From Streptomyces sp. ICBB 8177 (GTDB lineage Bacteria > Actinomycetota > Actinomycetes > Streptomycetales > Streptomycetaceae): a DNA stretch of 64,000 nt. Position numbers and translations under genes: made by a program. Positions 27,539 to 36,368 of this stretch are shown here, piece by piece. Under the pieces are notes generated by a model. The model was not told where the DNA came from and ran no database searches. It worked only from the letters and a program-made list of their open reading frames with translations. Each line of letters begins with the position of its first letter. The stretch's first letter is position 1. The stretch lies in NCBI RefSeq assembly GCF_003144095.1, contig NZ_NSKH01000018.1, forward strand, positions 2,447,541 to 2,511,540, given 5' to 3'.

Positions 27539-28522
27539 GTGAACGCGGGCGTGGAGGACGCGCTGCGCCAGGTGGCGCCCGGCCGGTACGACACGTACGA
27601 GGCGCTGTTGCGCGCGCTGGCGGACGGCCAGGTCTGGATGCTGCTGTGGCACGGCACGCCCGGCTCCCCGGACGCCCAGTACGGGAACATGGAGGTCGAC
27701 GGCCACGGCTACGCGCCGTGCGTCACCTCCGCGCAGGAACTGCTGACCTGCGGCTGGAACCGTTCGCACGAGGTGGTCTCAGGACACGAGGTCGCCGCCG
27801 AGCTGTACGGCGAGCGCTTCGGCCTGTGGCTCAACCCGCACGCGCCGGGCGGCGGCGTCGGCGTGCCCTGGCCCGACCTGCGCCGCATCGCCACCGGCCT
27901 CGACCGCACCCCGGCCGGACCGCTCCAGATCGGCGAACCGGCCCTGCCCGTCACCGGGTTCTACGGCCTGCTGGCCCAGCACGCCCAGCGCACGCCCGCG
28001 GTCCGGGCGCTGCGCGGCGCCTGGGTGCGCCCCGCGCTCGGCGAGCCGTACCTCGCGATAGGCGTCGACCTGTACGACTCGGGCCCCGCCGCCGTGGAGG
28101 CGGTGCGGGTGATGATGGGGCAGTCGGTCGGCGCGGCCCCGGACGGGGTGCGGGTCGCCACCGTCGCGCTCTCCGACGAGTTCGACCCGGTCGCCATGTG
28201 GCTGCGGGCCTGCGCCCGGCCGTTCTACGACCGCGACGCCTCCTACGGCGCCACCGCGGCGATGCCCGGCCCCGGCCCCTCCGCGGGACCCGGCGGCTGG
28301 GGCGACCCGGCGACGTACCCCACGGCCGCCTACCCGGGCCCGAACGCGCCGACCCAGTACCCCGGCGCTCCCGCGCCGTACCCGCACCCGCCCACCCAGT
28401 ACCCGCCGCAGCCCCCGCAGGCCTACGGCCCGCCCACCGGCTTCGGGACGCCGCAGACCGGATACGGGGCGCCGCAGGGGTACCCGGGGCAGGCCGCGCC
28501 GCCCCCGCCCTACGGCGTCTGA
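27539..28522 (+). CDS. SseB-like protein with Pro/Tyr/Gln-rich C-terminus
   Basis: 327 residues beginning VNAGVEDALRQVAPGRYDTYEALLRALADGQVWMLLW, an SseB N-terminal-like domain (YGNMEVDGHGYAPCVTSAQEL, ERFGLWLNPHAPGGGVGVPWPDLRRIA), then a second domain resembling that of the preceding gene (LRGAWVRPALGEPYLAIGVDLYD, DEFDPVAMWLRACARPFYDRD). From about 245 it is low complexity, with many PTQYP/PYP/GYGAP units. The low-complexity tail is C-terminal here but N-terminal in its neighbour. It ends 13 bp into the convergent DUF885 gene. Probably co-transcribed with the previous gene; function unknown. Confidence 0.72.
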   Translation: MNAGVEDALRQVAPGRYDTYEALLRALADGQVWMLLWHGTPGSPDAQYGNMEVDGHGYAPCVTSAQELLTCGWNRSHEVVSGHEVAAELYGERFGLWLNPHAPGGGVGVPWPDLRRIATGLDRTPAGPLQIGEPALPVTGFYGLLAQHAQRTPAVRALRGAWVRPALGEPYLAIGVDLYDSGPAAVEAVRVMMGQSVGAAPDGVRVATVALSDEFDPVAMWLRACARPFYDRDASYGATAAMPGPGPSAGPGGWGDPATYPTAAYPGPNAPTQYPGAPAPYPHPPTQYPPQPPQAYGPPTGFGTPQTGYGAPQGYPGQAAPPPPYGV

Positions 28523-30069
28523 CCCGGCTGCGGCGCTCCGCCACTTCGAACCTCCGCGTCCAGCGCCGCGCCGACCAGCCCCAGCGGAGGGCTGCCCAGC
28601 GCCAGCAGCGCGGCGTGGAAGCGCGCCGGTGTGAACCGGGCGCCCCAGCGCTCACGCGCCCGCTCCCGCAGCGACAGCAGCGCCAGTTTGCCCCAGGTGT
28701 AGCGCCCGTACGCCGCGTCGAAGGTGCCCCGCCGGGCCTCCGAGGCCGCGGCGGCACGCGCCAGGTGGGCGTCCCGGACGAACCGCTCGGTCGCCTCGGC
28801 CACGTCCATGGCGCCGGTGTGCAGGCCGATCGCGCAGGTCAGCCGGGTGACGCGGACCAGCGCCTCCAGCGCCACCCCGATGGCGAAGCGCGGGTCGCCG
28901 GACCGGAAGCCCTCCTCGACGCACACCTCCTCCGCGTAGTGCGCCCAGCCCTCGCAGAACGCCAGGGAGTGCAGCGTGCGCCGCACGTCGGTGGCGGCGC
29001 GCCGCAGCGCCCGGCCGTGCGCGTAGTGCCCCGGCGCGACCTCGTGCGCCGTCACCGCGGGCAGGCCGGTGCGGCTGAAGAGGGTCAGCCACTCCTCGCT
29101 CTGCTCGCGCGGCCAGCCCGGGTCGGGCGGGGTGACGTGGTACCAGGACGCGGCATCCGACTCGTAGGGCGCGGCCCAGGTCATCATCGCCGACGACCAG
29201 CGGCGCGACGCGGGCGCGGGGCCGACCAGGCACTCACCGTCGAGGTAGGGCACGAGGCGCCGCTCGCGGGTGAACTCCATCAGTTCGCGGGTGAGTTCCG
29301 CGGCCTCGGGGATCACGCCCGAGGCGTCCGGGTGGTCGGCGGTCAGCTCCAGCACCAGCTCGGCGGGCTTGCGGCGCGGATCGAACGCGGCGCACGCCTC
29401 GGTCAACAGCGCCTGCATCCGCGCCCGTTCGGCCTCGGCGGCGTCCGCCAGCTCCGACAGGTCGACCACCACGCCTTCCTGACTGCCCATCAGCCGTGCC
29501 AGCGCCGCACCGCCGAGGCGGGGATCGGGGTCGCCGGTCTCCGCGGCCCGGGCCACGTGCGCCACCAGCCGTTCGTGCGCCACGAGCGCGTCGGCCGCGC
29601 CGGCGTCCCGCGCGGGATCGAGCCCGGCCGCCAGCCCCCGCACCGCCGCCAGCAGCGCGCCCGCCACCGGCGCGCTCAGCCGGTCCAGGGAGGCGATCGC
29701 CGCGTCCACCACGTCCGGCCACTGCGCCAGGTGCCGCCGCCGCGCCTCGGCCCGCTCGTGCTCGGGCGCGTAGGCGCGGTCGTAGGCGGCCAGTTCGAGG
29801 TTGGACAGGTGCAGATAGGGGTCGCGGCGGTGCAGTTCCAGCTCGGCGAACTGCACCCGTACCGCCTCCTCGAAGACGCCGAGGTGCGCCTCGTCGTGCG
29901 GGTCGGGGCGCGCCGGGGCGTCGCGCCGGGCCCGGGCCAGCGCGCCGAGTCCGCGCCGCACCCCCTCCGGCGACAGGTCCTGCGGTACGCCGTCGTACTC
30001 GTGCCGCCCCGCCATCTCCCGGACGACGGGCACCATCAGATCGCAGACCGCGCGCAGTCGGGTGTCCAT
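28510..30069 (-). CDS. DUF885 family zinc metallopeptidase-like protein
   Basis: 519 residues, cytoplasmic. The metal-binding motif HEVAPGHYAHGRALRR has the HExxxGH pattern of the DUF885 family, followed by the downstream Glu in FCEGWAHYAEEVCVEEG; PYLDGECLVGPA and TYSTAAY-like YGRYTWGKLALLSLRE are other family blocks. Both support a catalytic metallopeptidase or hydrolase. ATG at 30069 is chosen by the family N-terminus (MDTRLRAVCDLMVPVVREM); the longer frame covers the divergent gene. Substrate unknown. It is divergent from the channel gene with 103 bp between. Confidence 0.82.
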   Translation of the reverse strand: MDTRLRAVCDLMVPVVREMAGRHEYDGVPQDLSPEGVRRGLGALARARRDAPARPDPHDEAHLGVFEEAVRVQFAELELHRRDPYLHLSNLELAAYDRAYAPEHERAEARRRHLAQWPDVVDAAIASLDRLSAPVAGALLAAVRGLAAGLDPARDAGAADALVAHERLVAHVARAAETGDPDPRLGGAALARLMGSQEGVVVDLSELADAAEAERARMQALLTEACAAFDPRRKPAELVLELTADHPDASGVIPEAAELTRELMEFTRERRLVPYLDGECLVGPAPASRRWSSAMMTWAAPYESDAASWYHVTPPDPGWPREQSEEWLTLFSRTGLPAVTAHEVAPGHYAHGRALRRAATDVRRTLHSLAFCEGWAHYAEEVCVEEGFRSGDPRFAIGVALEALVRVTRLTCAIGLHTGAMDVAEATERFVRDAHLARAAAASEARRGTFDAAYGRYTWGKLALLSLRERARERWGARFTPARFHAALLALGSPPLGLVGAALDAEVRSGGAPQPGQTP

Positions 30070-30159
30070 GGGGGCGACGGTAGCGAGCGGCGGGCGGCGG
30101 CGGGGGCGGTTCGGGGGCGGCGGGCGCCGCCGGACCGGGGCGAACCGGGTCCGGCCAGG

Positions 30160-30165
30160 TAGAAC
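30160..30165 (+). promoter_or_regulatory. Leaderless-type -10 box of the TRIC-type channel gene
   Basis: TAGAAC ends 7 nt before the GTG at 30173, with no ribosome-binding site in front of the gene. Confidence 0.4.
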
Positions 30166-30172
30166 TGTCCGC

Positions 30173-30871
30173 GTGACCCCGCACCTGCCTGTCCCGCCCG
30201 TTCCCGCCGTCGGCCTGTTCACGCCGTCCGTCCAACACTCCCTGGACGTGGCCGGCATCTTCGTCTTCGCGATCTCCGGCGCGCTGCTCGCCGTGCGCAA
30301 GAACCTCGACGTCTTCGGGATGGCCGTGCTCGCCGAGGCCACGGCGCTGGGCGGTGGCGTGCTGCGGGACCTGATCATCGGCGCGGTGCCGCCCGCCGCC
30401 TTCACCGACCTCGGCTACTTCCTGACCCCGCTCGGCGCGACGGTGCTGGTCTTCTTCCTCCATCCGCAGGTCGAACGCATCAACCGCGCCGTGATGGTCG
30501 CGGACGCGGCGGGCCTCGGGCTGTTCTGCGTGACCGGCACGACGAAGGCGCACGCCTACGGCCTCGGACTCACCTCCTCCGCCGCGCTGGGACTGCTGAC
30601 GGCGGTCGGCGGCGGCGTCATCCGCGACGTGCTGGCCCAGGAGGTGCCGTCGCTGCTGCGCTGGGACCGCGACCTGTACGCGGTCCCAGCGCTGGTCGGG
30701 GCCACCATCGTGGCGCTGCTGATCCGCTTCCACGCGCTCACCGCGTTCGGCAGCGGCGCGGCGGCGGCGACGGCGTTCGTGCTGCGGTTGCTGGCGATGC
30801 GGTTCGGCTGGCGGGCGCCGCGCGCCTGGCACCGCAGGAGTACGCGGACGGAGGCGGCGGACGAGCCGTGA
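30173..30871 (+). CDS. TRIC-type trimeric cation channel family (UPF0126) membrane protein
   Basis: 232 residues with seven predicted membrane helices arranged as two three-helix UPF0126 repeats plus a final helix. Repeat 1 contains AGIFVFAISGALLAVRKNLDVFGMAVLAEATALGGGVLRDLIIG; only its core GGGVLRDL is needed for recognition, and repeat 2 has GGGVIRDVLAQEVPSLL, the matching glycine-rich kink. Members form trimeric monovalent cation channels. GTG at 30173 is preferred over upstream starts because the leading frame is Arg/Gly-rich and a leaderless -10 box precedes it. Confidence 0.88.
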   Translation: MTPHLPVPPVPAVGLFTPSVQHSLDVAGIFVFAISGALLAVRKNLDVFGMAVLAEATALGGGVLRDLIIGAVPPAAFTDLGYFLTPLGATVLVFFLHPQVERINRAVMVADAAGLGLFCVTGTTKAHAYGLGLTSSAALGLLTAVGGGVIRDVLAQEVPSLLRWDRDLYAVPALVGATIVALLIRFHALTAFGSGAAAATAFVLRLLAMRFGWRAPRAWHRRSTRTEAADEP

Positions 30872-30902
30872 ACGGAGCCGCCAGGGCGGGGGATATCGGG
30901 GC

Positions 30903-30914
30903 TACCGGCCGGTA
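30903..30914. promoter_or_regulatory. Palindrome before the thioesterase gene
   Basis: TACCGGCCGGTA is a perfect 12-bp palindrome 24 bp upstream of the thioesterase start, followed by a second symmetric element GTGTACGGTGCAC. Either could be an operator over the promoter of this gene. Confidence 0.35.
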
Positions 30915-30938
30915 ACTTTTGGGTGTACGGTGCACCGC

Positions 30939-31790
30939 ATGGCACAGGGAACCATCGGGGACAGCGAGTTCGACCGCGACACCGCGGTCACGGCCAGGGC
31001 CGGTGAACCCGGCGTGTTCGACGCGCGGCTGTCGGAGGGCTGGACGATCCTGCGCGCCGTCAACGGCGGCTACCTCCTCGCGCTCACCGCCCGCGCGCTC
31101 GGCGCCGTACTGCCGCACCCCGACCCGTTCACCGTCACCGCGCACTACCTCACGCCCTCCGAACCCGGCCCGGCCGTCGTACGCACCGAGGTGATCCGCA
31201 CCGGCCGCACGATGTCGACCGGCGCCGCACGGCTGCTCCAGACAGACGCCGAGGGCCGCGAGGTGGAGCGGCTGCGCGTCACCGCCTCGTACGGTGATCT
31301 GGCCGCGTTGCCCGACGACGTGCGCACGACGGCGAAGCCGTTCGCCATCCCGCCCTACGAGCACTGCCCCGGGGGCGAGGACGCGCCCGGCGGCCTGCCG
31401 GTCATCTCCGGCAGCACGGAGATCGCCCGACGCCTCGACCTGCGGCTCGACCCGGCGACCGCGGGATGGGCGCTGGGCAAGCCGAGCGGGCGGGGCGAGA
31501 TGCGGGCGTGGTTCGGCCTGGCGGACGGACGTGACGCGGATCCGCTGTCGCTGCTGCTGACGGTGGACGCGCTGCCGCCCACGGCGTTCGAGATGGGGTT
31601 GCAGGGGTGGGTCCCGACGGTCGAGCTGACCACCCACATCCGCCGCAGGCCCGCCCCCGGCCCGCTGCGGGTCGGCATCGTGACGCGGAACCTCGCCGGG
31701 GGCTTCCTGGAGGAGGACGCGGAGGTCTGGGACGCGGAGGACCGGCTGGTGGCGCAGTCACGGCAGTTGGCGCGCGTGCTTTTGGGGTGA
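30939..31790 (+). CDS. Acyl-CoA thioesterase-like protein (double hot-dog, TesB-like)
   Basis: 283 residues containing two hot-dog domains. The N-terminal half shows VNGGYLLALTARALGAVL and DPFTVTAHYLTPSEPGPAVVRTEVIRTGRTMSTGAARLLQ; short pieces such as AHYLTPSEPGP and RTGRTMSTG are typical of the actinobacterial thioesterase family. The C-terminal half has WVPTVELTTHIRRRPAPGPLRV and ends with WDAEDRLVAQSRQLARVL, the standard family tail. It likely hydrolyses acyl-CoA; chain length is unknown. ATG at 30939 is taken as start; an in-frame ATG at 30930 is possible. Confidence 0.82.
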   Translation: MAQGTIGDSEFDRDTAVTARAGEPGVFDARLSEGWTILRAVNGGYLLALTARALGAVLPHPDPFTVTAHYLTPSEPGPAVVRTEVIRTGRTMSTGAARLLQTDAEGREVERLRVTASYGDLAALPDDVRTTAKPFAIPPYEHCPGGEDAPGGLPVISGSTEIARRLDLRLDPATAGWALGKPSGRGEMRAWFGLADGRDADPLSLLLTVDALPPTAFEMGLQGWVPTVELTTHIRRRPAPGPLRVGIVTRNLAGGFLEEDAEVWDAEDRLVAQSRQLARVLLG

Positions 31791-31803
31791 CGGCGGGGGT
31801 GGG

Positions 31804-31937
31804 GGTTGCGGCGCGCTTCCCCGCCCACCCACCCTGACCCTCGCCTGGTGGGCCCCCGCGGGGCGGAGGCCCGGCGGGGGGCCGGGCAGCGGGTCGTGGC
31901 TTGGGTGGGTGGGTGGGTGGGGAAACGCGCCGCAACC
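31804..31937. repeat. Long intergenic inverted repeat after thioesterase gene
   Basis: Arms of 31 bp (31804-31834 and 31907-31937) pair with only two mismatches, one of which would be G-U in RNA. The loop (72 nt) contains a second perfect hairpin GCCCGGC-GGGGG-GCCGGGC. The arms consist of GGTTGCGGCGCG next to a run of CCCACCCACCC. It begins 14 bp after the stop codon and ends 20 bp before the next -10 box, so it could be a terminator. The left arm is related to DNA at 43539. Confidence 0.75.
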
Positions 31938-31956
31938 ACAACCACCCCCCGCCCCG

Positions 31957-31962
31957 TAGAAT
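31957..31962 (+). promoter_or_regulatory. -10 box of cysteine desulfurase gene
   Basis: TAGAAT, a near-consensus -10, lies 9 nt before the ATG at 31972. The transcript would start one to three bases before the start codon, giving an almost leaderless mRNA. Confidence 0.55.
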
Positions 31963-31971
31963 CACCCCACC

Positions 31972-33141
31972 ATGGCCTACCTCGACCACGCCGCCACCAC
32001 TCCGATGCTCCCGGAGGCGGTTCAGGCGATGAGCGCGCAGCTCAGCCTCACCGGGAACGCCTCCTCGTTGCACGCGTCCGGGCGGCGGGCCCGCCGGACC
32101 GTCGAGGAGTCGCGTGAAGCGCTGGCCGCCGCCCTCGGTGCGCGCCCCAGCGAAGTGGTCTTCACCAGCGGCGGCACCGAGGCCGACAACCTCGCCGTCA
32201 AGGGCCTGTACTGGGCCAGGCGCGACGCCGACCCGGCCCGCACCCGGGTCCTGGCCAGCCCCGTCGAGCACCACGCCGTGCTCGACGCCGTGCACTGGCT
32301 CGCCGACCACGAGGGCGCCCGCGTCGAGTGGCTGCCGGTCGACGGTTGCGGACGGGTGCGGCCGGAGGCGTTCCGCGAGGCGGTCGAGCGCGCGCCGCAC
32401 GACATCGCGCTCGCCACCGTGATGTGGGCCAACAACGAGGTCGGCACGATCATGCCGGTCGCCGAACTCGCCGACGTCGCAAGGGAGTTCGGCGTACCGC
32501 TGCACTCCGACGCGGTGCAGGCGTTCGGCCAGGCCGAGGTGGACTTCGCGGCCAGCGGGCTGGACGCGATGACGGTGAGCGCGCACAAGGTCGGCGGCCC
32601 GTACGGGATCGGCGCGTTGCTGCTGCGCCGCGAGTGCGCGCCGGTGCCGCTGCTGCACGGCGGGGGGCAGGAGCGTGACGTGCGCTCCGGGACGCTGGAC
32701 GTGCCCGCGATCGCCGCCTTCGCCACCGCCGGGACGCTGGCCGCGCGGCGCAGGGCGGACTTCGTACGCGAGGTGGGGGCGCTGCGCGACCAGCTGGTGG
32801 ACGCGGTGCGCGAGGCGGTCCCCGACGCGGTGCTCAACGGCGACCCCGATCCGGCCGGGCGGCTCGCCGCCAACGCCCACTTCTCGTTCCCCGGCTGCGA
32901 GGGCGACTCCCTGCTGCTGCTGCTCGACGCGCAGGGCATCGAGTGCTCCACCGGCTCGGCCTGCACCGCGGGCGTCGCCCAGCCCAGCCACGTGCTGCTG
33001 GCGATGGGCGCCGACTCCGAGCGGGCCCGCGGCTCGCTGCGCTTCTCCCTCGGCCACACCTCGACCGCGGGCGACGTCGCCGAGGTCGCCAAGGCGATCG
33101 GCCCGGTCGTGGAACGGGCCCGCAGCGCCGGACTGGTCTAG
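31972..33141 (+). CDS. Cysteine desulfurase (NifS/IscS family)
   Basis: 389-residue class V aminotransferase-fold enzyme that removes sulfur from cysteine as an enzyme persulfide. N-terminus [54 protein letters not shown] with the PLP lysine K206, and the active-site loop STGSACTAG with the catalytic C331. It is followed 28 bp later by mnmA, so its persulfide most likely supplies 2-thiouridine formation in tRNA, as IscS does for MnmA. It may also serve Fe-S assembly. Confidence 0.93.
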   Translation: MAYLDHAATTPMLPEAVQAMSAQLSLTGNASSLHASGRRARRTVEESREALAAALGARPSEVVFTSGGTEADNLAVKGLYWARRDADPARTRVLASPVEHHAVLDAVHWLADHEGARVEWLPVDGCGRVRPEAFREAVERAPHDIALATVMWANNEVGTIMPVAELADVAREFGVPLHSDAVQAFGQAEVDFAASGLDAMTVSAHKVGGPYGIGALLLRRECAPVPLLHGGGQERDVRSGTLDVPAIAAFATAGTLAARRRADFVREVGALRDQLVDAVREAVPDAVLNGDPDPAGRLAANAHFSFPGCEGDSLLLLLDAQGIECSTGSACTAGVAQPSHVLLAMGADSERARGSLRFSLGHTSTAGDVAEVAKAIGPVVERARSAGLV

Positions 33142-33169
33142 GCGGACGGCCCCGTACCCTGGAGGGGCT

Positions 33170-34324
33170 ATGACTTTCCCTGGTGCACCCACAGGCCCCC
33201 GTGACGGCTCCCGGCTGCGCGTGCTGGCCGCCATGTCCGGCGGCGTGGACTCCGCCGTCGCCGCCGCCCGCGCGGCCGAGGCGGGCCACGACGTGACCGG
33301 CGTCCACCTCGCGCTGTCCGCCAATCCGCAGTCGTTCCGTACCGGAGCCCGCGGCTGCTGCACGATCGAGGACTCCCGCGACGCCCGCCGCGCCGCCGAC
33401 GTGATCGGCATCCCGTTCTACGTGTGGGACCTGGCGGAACGGTTCCGCGAGGACGTCGTCGAGGACTTCGTCAGCGAGTACGCGGCCGGCCGCACGCCCA
33501 ACCCGTGCCTGCGCTGCAACGAGAAGATCAAGTTCGCCGCGCTGCTGGACAAGGCGCTGGCGCTGGGCTTCGACGCGGTGTGCACCGGCCACTACGCGAC
33601 GATCGTCACCCACGACGGCCGCCGCGAGCTGCACCGGGCGAGCGACGCGGCCAAGGACCAGAGCTACGTGCTCGGCGTGCTCGACGACCGCCAGCTCGCG
33701 CACGCGATGTTCCCGCTCGGCGACACCCTCACCACCAAGGACGAGATCCGCGCCGAGGCCGAGCGCCGGGGCCTGGCCGTCGCCCGCAAGCCCGACAGCC
33801 ACGACATCTGCTTCATCGCCGACGGCGACACCCAGGGCTTCCTGGCCAAGCGGCTCGGCACCGCCGAGGGCGCCGTCGTGGACGAGGACGGCACCCGCCT
33901 CGGCAGCCACGAGGGCGCGTACGGCTTCACCATCGGCCAGCGCAAGGGCCTGCGCATCGGCACCCCCGCCCCCGACGGCAAGCCGCGCTACGTGCTGGAC
34001 ATCTCGCCGGTCGACAACACGGTCACCGTCGGCCCGGCCGAGGCCCTGGACGTCACCGGGCTGACCGCGATCCGCCCGCGCTGGTGCGGCGACGTGCCGC
34101 CGAGCGGGGAGGCGGCGTACACCGCTCAGCTGCGCGCGCACGGCGAGGACGTGCCCGTACGCGCCGAGGTCGTCGACGGCGAGCTGCGGGTGCGCTTCGC
34201 GCAGCCGGTGCGCGGGGTCGCGCCGGGCCAGGCGGTCGTCCTCTACGACGGCACCCGGGTGGTCGGCTCGGCGACGATCAACACGACCCAGCGGCGCGAG
34301 CGCCCGGCCGCGGCCCGCGTCTGA
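33170..34324 (+). CDS. mnmA: tRNA-specific 2-thiouridylase
   Basis: 384-residue ATP-dependent enzyme that thiolates U34 of Lys, Glu and Gln tRNAs. PP-loop [20 protein letters not shown] near the N-terminus, nucleophile Cys in [12 protein letters not shown], the second catalytic Cys in [12 protein letters not shown], and the tRNA-contacting DQSYVLG and [11 protein letters not shown] segments are all present. ATG at 33170 has GGAGGGG directly upstream. It forms a two-gene operon with the cysteine desulfurase. It ends 3 bp from a convergent gene. Confidence 0.96.
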   Translation: MTFPGAPTGPRDGSRLRVLAAMSGGVDSAVAAARAAEAGHDVTGVHLALSANPQSFRTGARGCCTIEDSRDARRAADVIGIPFYVWDLAERFREDVVEDFVSEYAAGRTPNPCLRCNEKIKFAALLDKALALGFDAVCTGHYATIVTHDGRRELHRASDAAKDQSYVLGVLDDRQLAHAMFPLGDTLTTKDEIRAEAERRGLAVARKPDSHDICFIADGDTQGFLAKRLGTAEGAVVDEDGTRLGSHEGAYGFTIGQRKGLRIGTPAPDGKPRYVLDISPVDNTVTVGPAEALDVTGLTAIRPRWCGDVPPSGEAAYTAQLRAHGEDVPVRAEVVDGELRVRFAQPVRGVAPGQAVVLYDGTRVVGSATINTTQRRERPAAARV

Positions 34325-34327
34325 CCG

Positions 34328-34903
34328 TCAACTCCCGCAGAACGAGGGCACGTTAGTGCTATCAGCCCGCACCGTCAGCTGTGTCTCGAAGCGGTACGGG
34401 GCCGTCGGCGCGCCCCCGGAGAAGTACACCGGGTACATCCCCGGCGGCGTGCCGCAGCGCACGGTGACCTCAGCGGCGTAGGCGTGGGCCAGTCGCTCCG
34501 GCGCCGGGTGCCGTGCCCGCCACCGGGCGCGCGGCCCCGCCTCGCGCAGGACGATCCGGCCGGCGAAGGCGGGCGAGGTGATCTCGTCGCCGACCACCCC
34601 CGCCGCGTTCGCGCCCAGCGCCACCCCCACGCGACCGCCGGGCCGCGTGGGGGCCACCGGCGCGAGCAGCGGCCACAGGTCCTGCGGCGACGGCCCCACC
34701 CGCGCGCACGGCGCGCCCGCGTGCCGCGCCGGTCGCGGACGCACCCCATCCCAGGGGCTCGCGCCGCAGCGCGTGACGTTCCCGTGGTGGACCGCGCCGC
34801 CGAGGATCACGAACGTCCCCGGCTGGGGTGCGGGCGCGGCGCCGGGCGGGAACACGGCGACGGCCGCCGCGGCCAGTGCGACGGCGGTACGGGGCAGAGC
34901 CAC
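34328..34903 (-). CDS. Small secreted protein of unknown function
   Basis: 191 residues with an N-terminal signal peptide (MALPRTAVALAAAAVAVFPPGAAPA, cleavage likely after the APA). The mature part carries four Cys (in VTRCGAS, APCARVG, VTVRCGTP and SFCGS), suggesting two disulfides, and a beta-rich C-terminus AEVTVRCGTPPGMYPVYFSG. Not recognised as a named family. GTG start at 34903 follows GAGGA. It is divergent from a lipoprotein gene, and both may act in the envelope. Confidence 0.65.
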   Translation of the reverse strand: MALPRTAVALAAAAVAVFPPGAAPAPQPGTFVILGGAVHHGNVTRCGASPWDGVRPRPARHAGAPCARVGPSPQDLWPLLAPVAPTRPGGRVGVALGANAAGVVGDEITSPAFAGRIVLREAGPRARWRARHPAPERLAHAYAAEVTVRCGTPPGMYPVYFSGGAPTAPYRFETQLTVRADSTNVPSFCGS

Positions 34904-35165
34904 GGGCGCGGGTCCTCACGGCGGGCGATCCGGGACAAGCTGTGGAGTTCCTGTGGAGCGTAGCCCATACTGCCGGTGATGCGCGGGCCGTCGCCGCATC
35001 ACCGCCGCGCGTCCGACGCGGCGTCAGCCCCCGCCGCACAGCGGGCGGGTCGTACGAAGGGAGGCCGCCGACGTGCGTCCGCTACGCCGCGTACGCCGAC
35101 CGGGCCGGGAGCCCGGGCACCACGCCGGCCGTGGCCGCCGCGACCACGACCGCGATCACCCGAGG

Positions 35166-35672
35166 GTGACGCGCGCCCGGTTGACCGGGCCCGACGCGCG
35201 GGCCCTGGCCGGAGGGCTCGGCGCGGCCGGGCTGGTGGCGGTCGCGCTGGCCGCCCTGCCGTGTCTGGCGGGCTGCGGCTTCGGAGCCCTCGGGCAGAGC
35301 CCGGCGCCGCCGGACCACCCGCCGCCCCGGCCCGAGCACGCCTCGCCGCTGTCGTCGGTGCAGGCGGACCTGCTGGCCGCCGCACGCCAGACGGCGCACA
35401 TGCCGGTGTTCGACCACGCCTCGCAGCCCGGCGAGAGCCACTGGTCGGTCGCGGGCGTCCGCTTCTTCTACGGCGGCTACACGATCCGCACCGCCTGCGT
35501 CGGCGACGGCACCCTGACCGCCACCGCGACCGGCGTCGGCACCTGGCACGCCCGGTGCGTACGCGACCGGGTCTCGGTCGACCAGGTCACCGAGTCCACG
35601 CAGGGCCGCCCGGTGGACTTCACCTTCACCGCGACGAAGGGCGTGCGCTTCGCGGTGGTGGCGCTCGGCTGA
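35166..35672 (+). CDS. Putative lipoprotein
   Basis: 168 residues from the GTG at 35166. The N-terminus has a long hydrophobic stretch ending in the lipobox CLAGC-G, followed by a Pro-rich linker and a C-terminal beta-rich domain (HWSVAGVRFFYGGYTIRTACVGDGTLT, DFTFTATKGVRFAVVALG; two Cys probably paired). A GTG at 35073 has a better GGGAGG site but would add 31 Arg-rich residues in front of the signal. Not recognised as a named family. Divergent from the secreted protein gene across 262 bp in which I see no other gene. Confidence 0.65.
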   Translation: MTRARLTGPDARALAGGLGAAGLVAVALAALPCLAGCGFGALGQSPAPPDHPPPRPEHASPLSSVQADLLAAARQTAHMPVFDHASQPGESHWSVAGVRFFYGGYTIRTACVGDGTLTATATGVGTWHARCVRDRVSVDQVTESTQGRPVDFTFTATKGVRFAVVALG

Positions 35673-35720
35673 CCGGGGCCCGCTCAGGGGCCTCGGGGTC
35701 CGGGGCGGGCCCGTCGTCGT

Positions 35721-35726
35721 TATCGT
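35721..35726 (+). promoter_or_regulatory. Leaderless-type -10 box of LOG-like gene
   Basis: TATCGT ends 6 nt before the GTG at 35733; no ribosome-binding site intervenes. Confidence 0.5.
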
Positions 35727-35732
35727 GGGCGG

Positions 35733-36272
35733 GTGAACATCTGCGTCTTCCTCTCCGCCGCCGACCTCGACGAGCGCTACACCGCGCCGGCCCGCGAGTT
35801 CGCCGAGCTGATCGGCAAGGGCGGCCACACGCTCGTGTGGGGCGGGTCGGACGTCGGCCTGATGAAGGTCGTCGCCGACGGCGTTCAGGCGGCCGGCGGG
35901 CGGCTCGTCGGGGTCTCGGTGGAGTTCCTGCGGGGCAAGGCCCGCGCGGGGGCCGACGAGATGATCGTCGCCGCCGACCTCGCGGAGCGCAAGGCGCAGT
36001 TGCTGGCCCGGTCCGACGCCGTCGTCATCATGGTGGGCGGCACCGGCACGCTGGACGAGGCCACCGAGATCCTGGAGCTGAAGAAGCACGGCCTGCACAC
36101 CAAGCCGGTCGTCCTGCTCAACACCGCGGGCTTCTACGACGGCCTGCGCGAGCAGTTCCTGCGCATGGACGCGGAGGGCTTCCTGCCGCTGCCGCTGACC
36201 GAACTGGTCTTCTTCGCGGAGGACGGCGCGGGCGCGCTCGCGTACCTGGAGGAGACGGCAGGCATCCGCTGA
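35733..36272 (+). CDS. LOG-family (TIGR00730-like) Rossmann-fold protein
   Basis: 179 residues. MNICVFLSAADLDERYTAPAREFAELIGKGGHTLVWGGSDVGLM matches the N-terminal half of the LOG/lysine decarboxylase-like family. The nucleotide-binding motif normally PGGxGTxxE reads VGGTGTLDEATE, so the Pro is replaced by Val while the Gly, Thr and Glu are kept. Family members release free cytokinin-type bases from nucleoside monophosphates or hydrolyse other nucleotides; in Streptomyces the physiological role is not established. Leaderless-type promoter. Downstream lies a repeat-containing gap and an SDR gene. Confidence 0.82.
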   Translation: MNICVFLSAADLDERYTAPAREFAELIGKGGHTLVWGGSDVGLMKVVADGVQAAGGRLVGVSVEFLRGKARAGADEMIVAADLAERKAQLLARSDAVVIMVGGTGTLDEATEILELKKHGLHTKPVVLLNTAGFYDGLREQFLRMDAEGFLPLPLTELVFFAEDGAGALAYLEETAGIR

Positions 36273-36368
36273 CGCGCGCTTGGGCGGGTACGGGGGGGCT
36301 GACCGCGCCACGGGTGCGCTGACGCGCGCCGGAGGCGGTGCCGGGGGCGCGGGGGTGCTGATGCGAGC
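36269..36368 (+). repeat. Scattered CTGACGCGCGC-like direct repeats
   Basis: CTGACGCGCGC at 36269 and 36319 with diverged copies at 36299 (CTGACCGCGCC) and 36358 (CTGATGCGAGC), spaced 30, 20 and 39 bp, filling the gap between the LOG-like and SDR genes. Significance unknown; probably a degraded tandem duplication. Confidence 0.4.

Noticed and set aside
35073-35165. Longer N-terminus for the lipoprotein from GTG 35073
   Set aside because: It has a good GGGAGG site but would put about 31 Arg-rich residues ahead of the signal peptide; kept only as an alternative.
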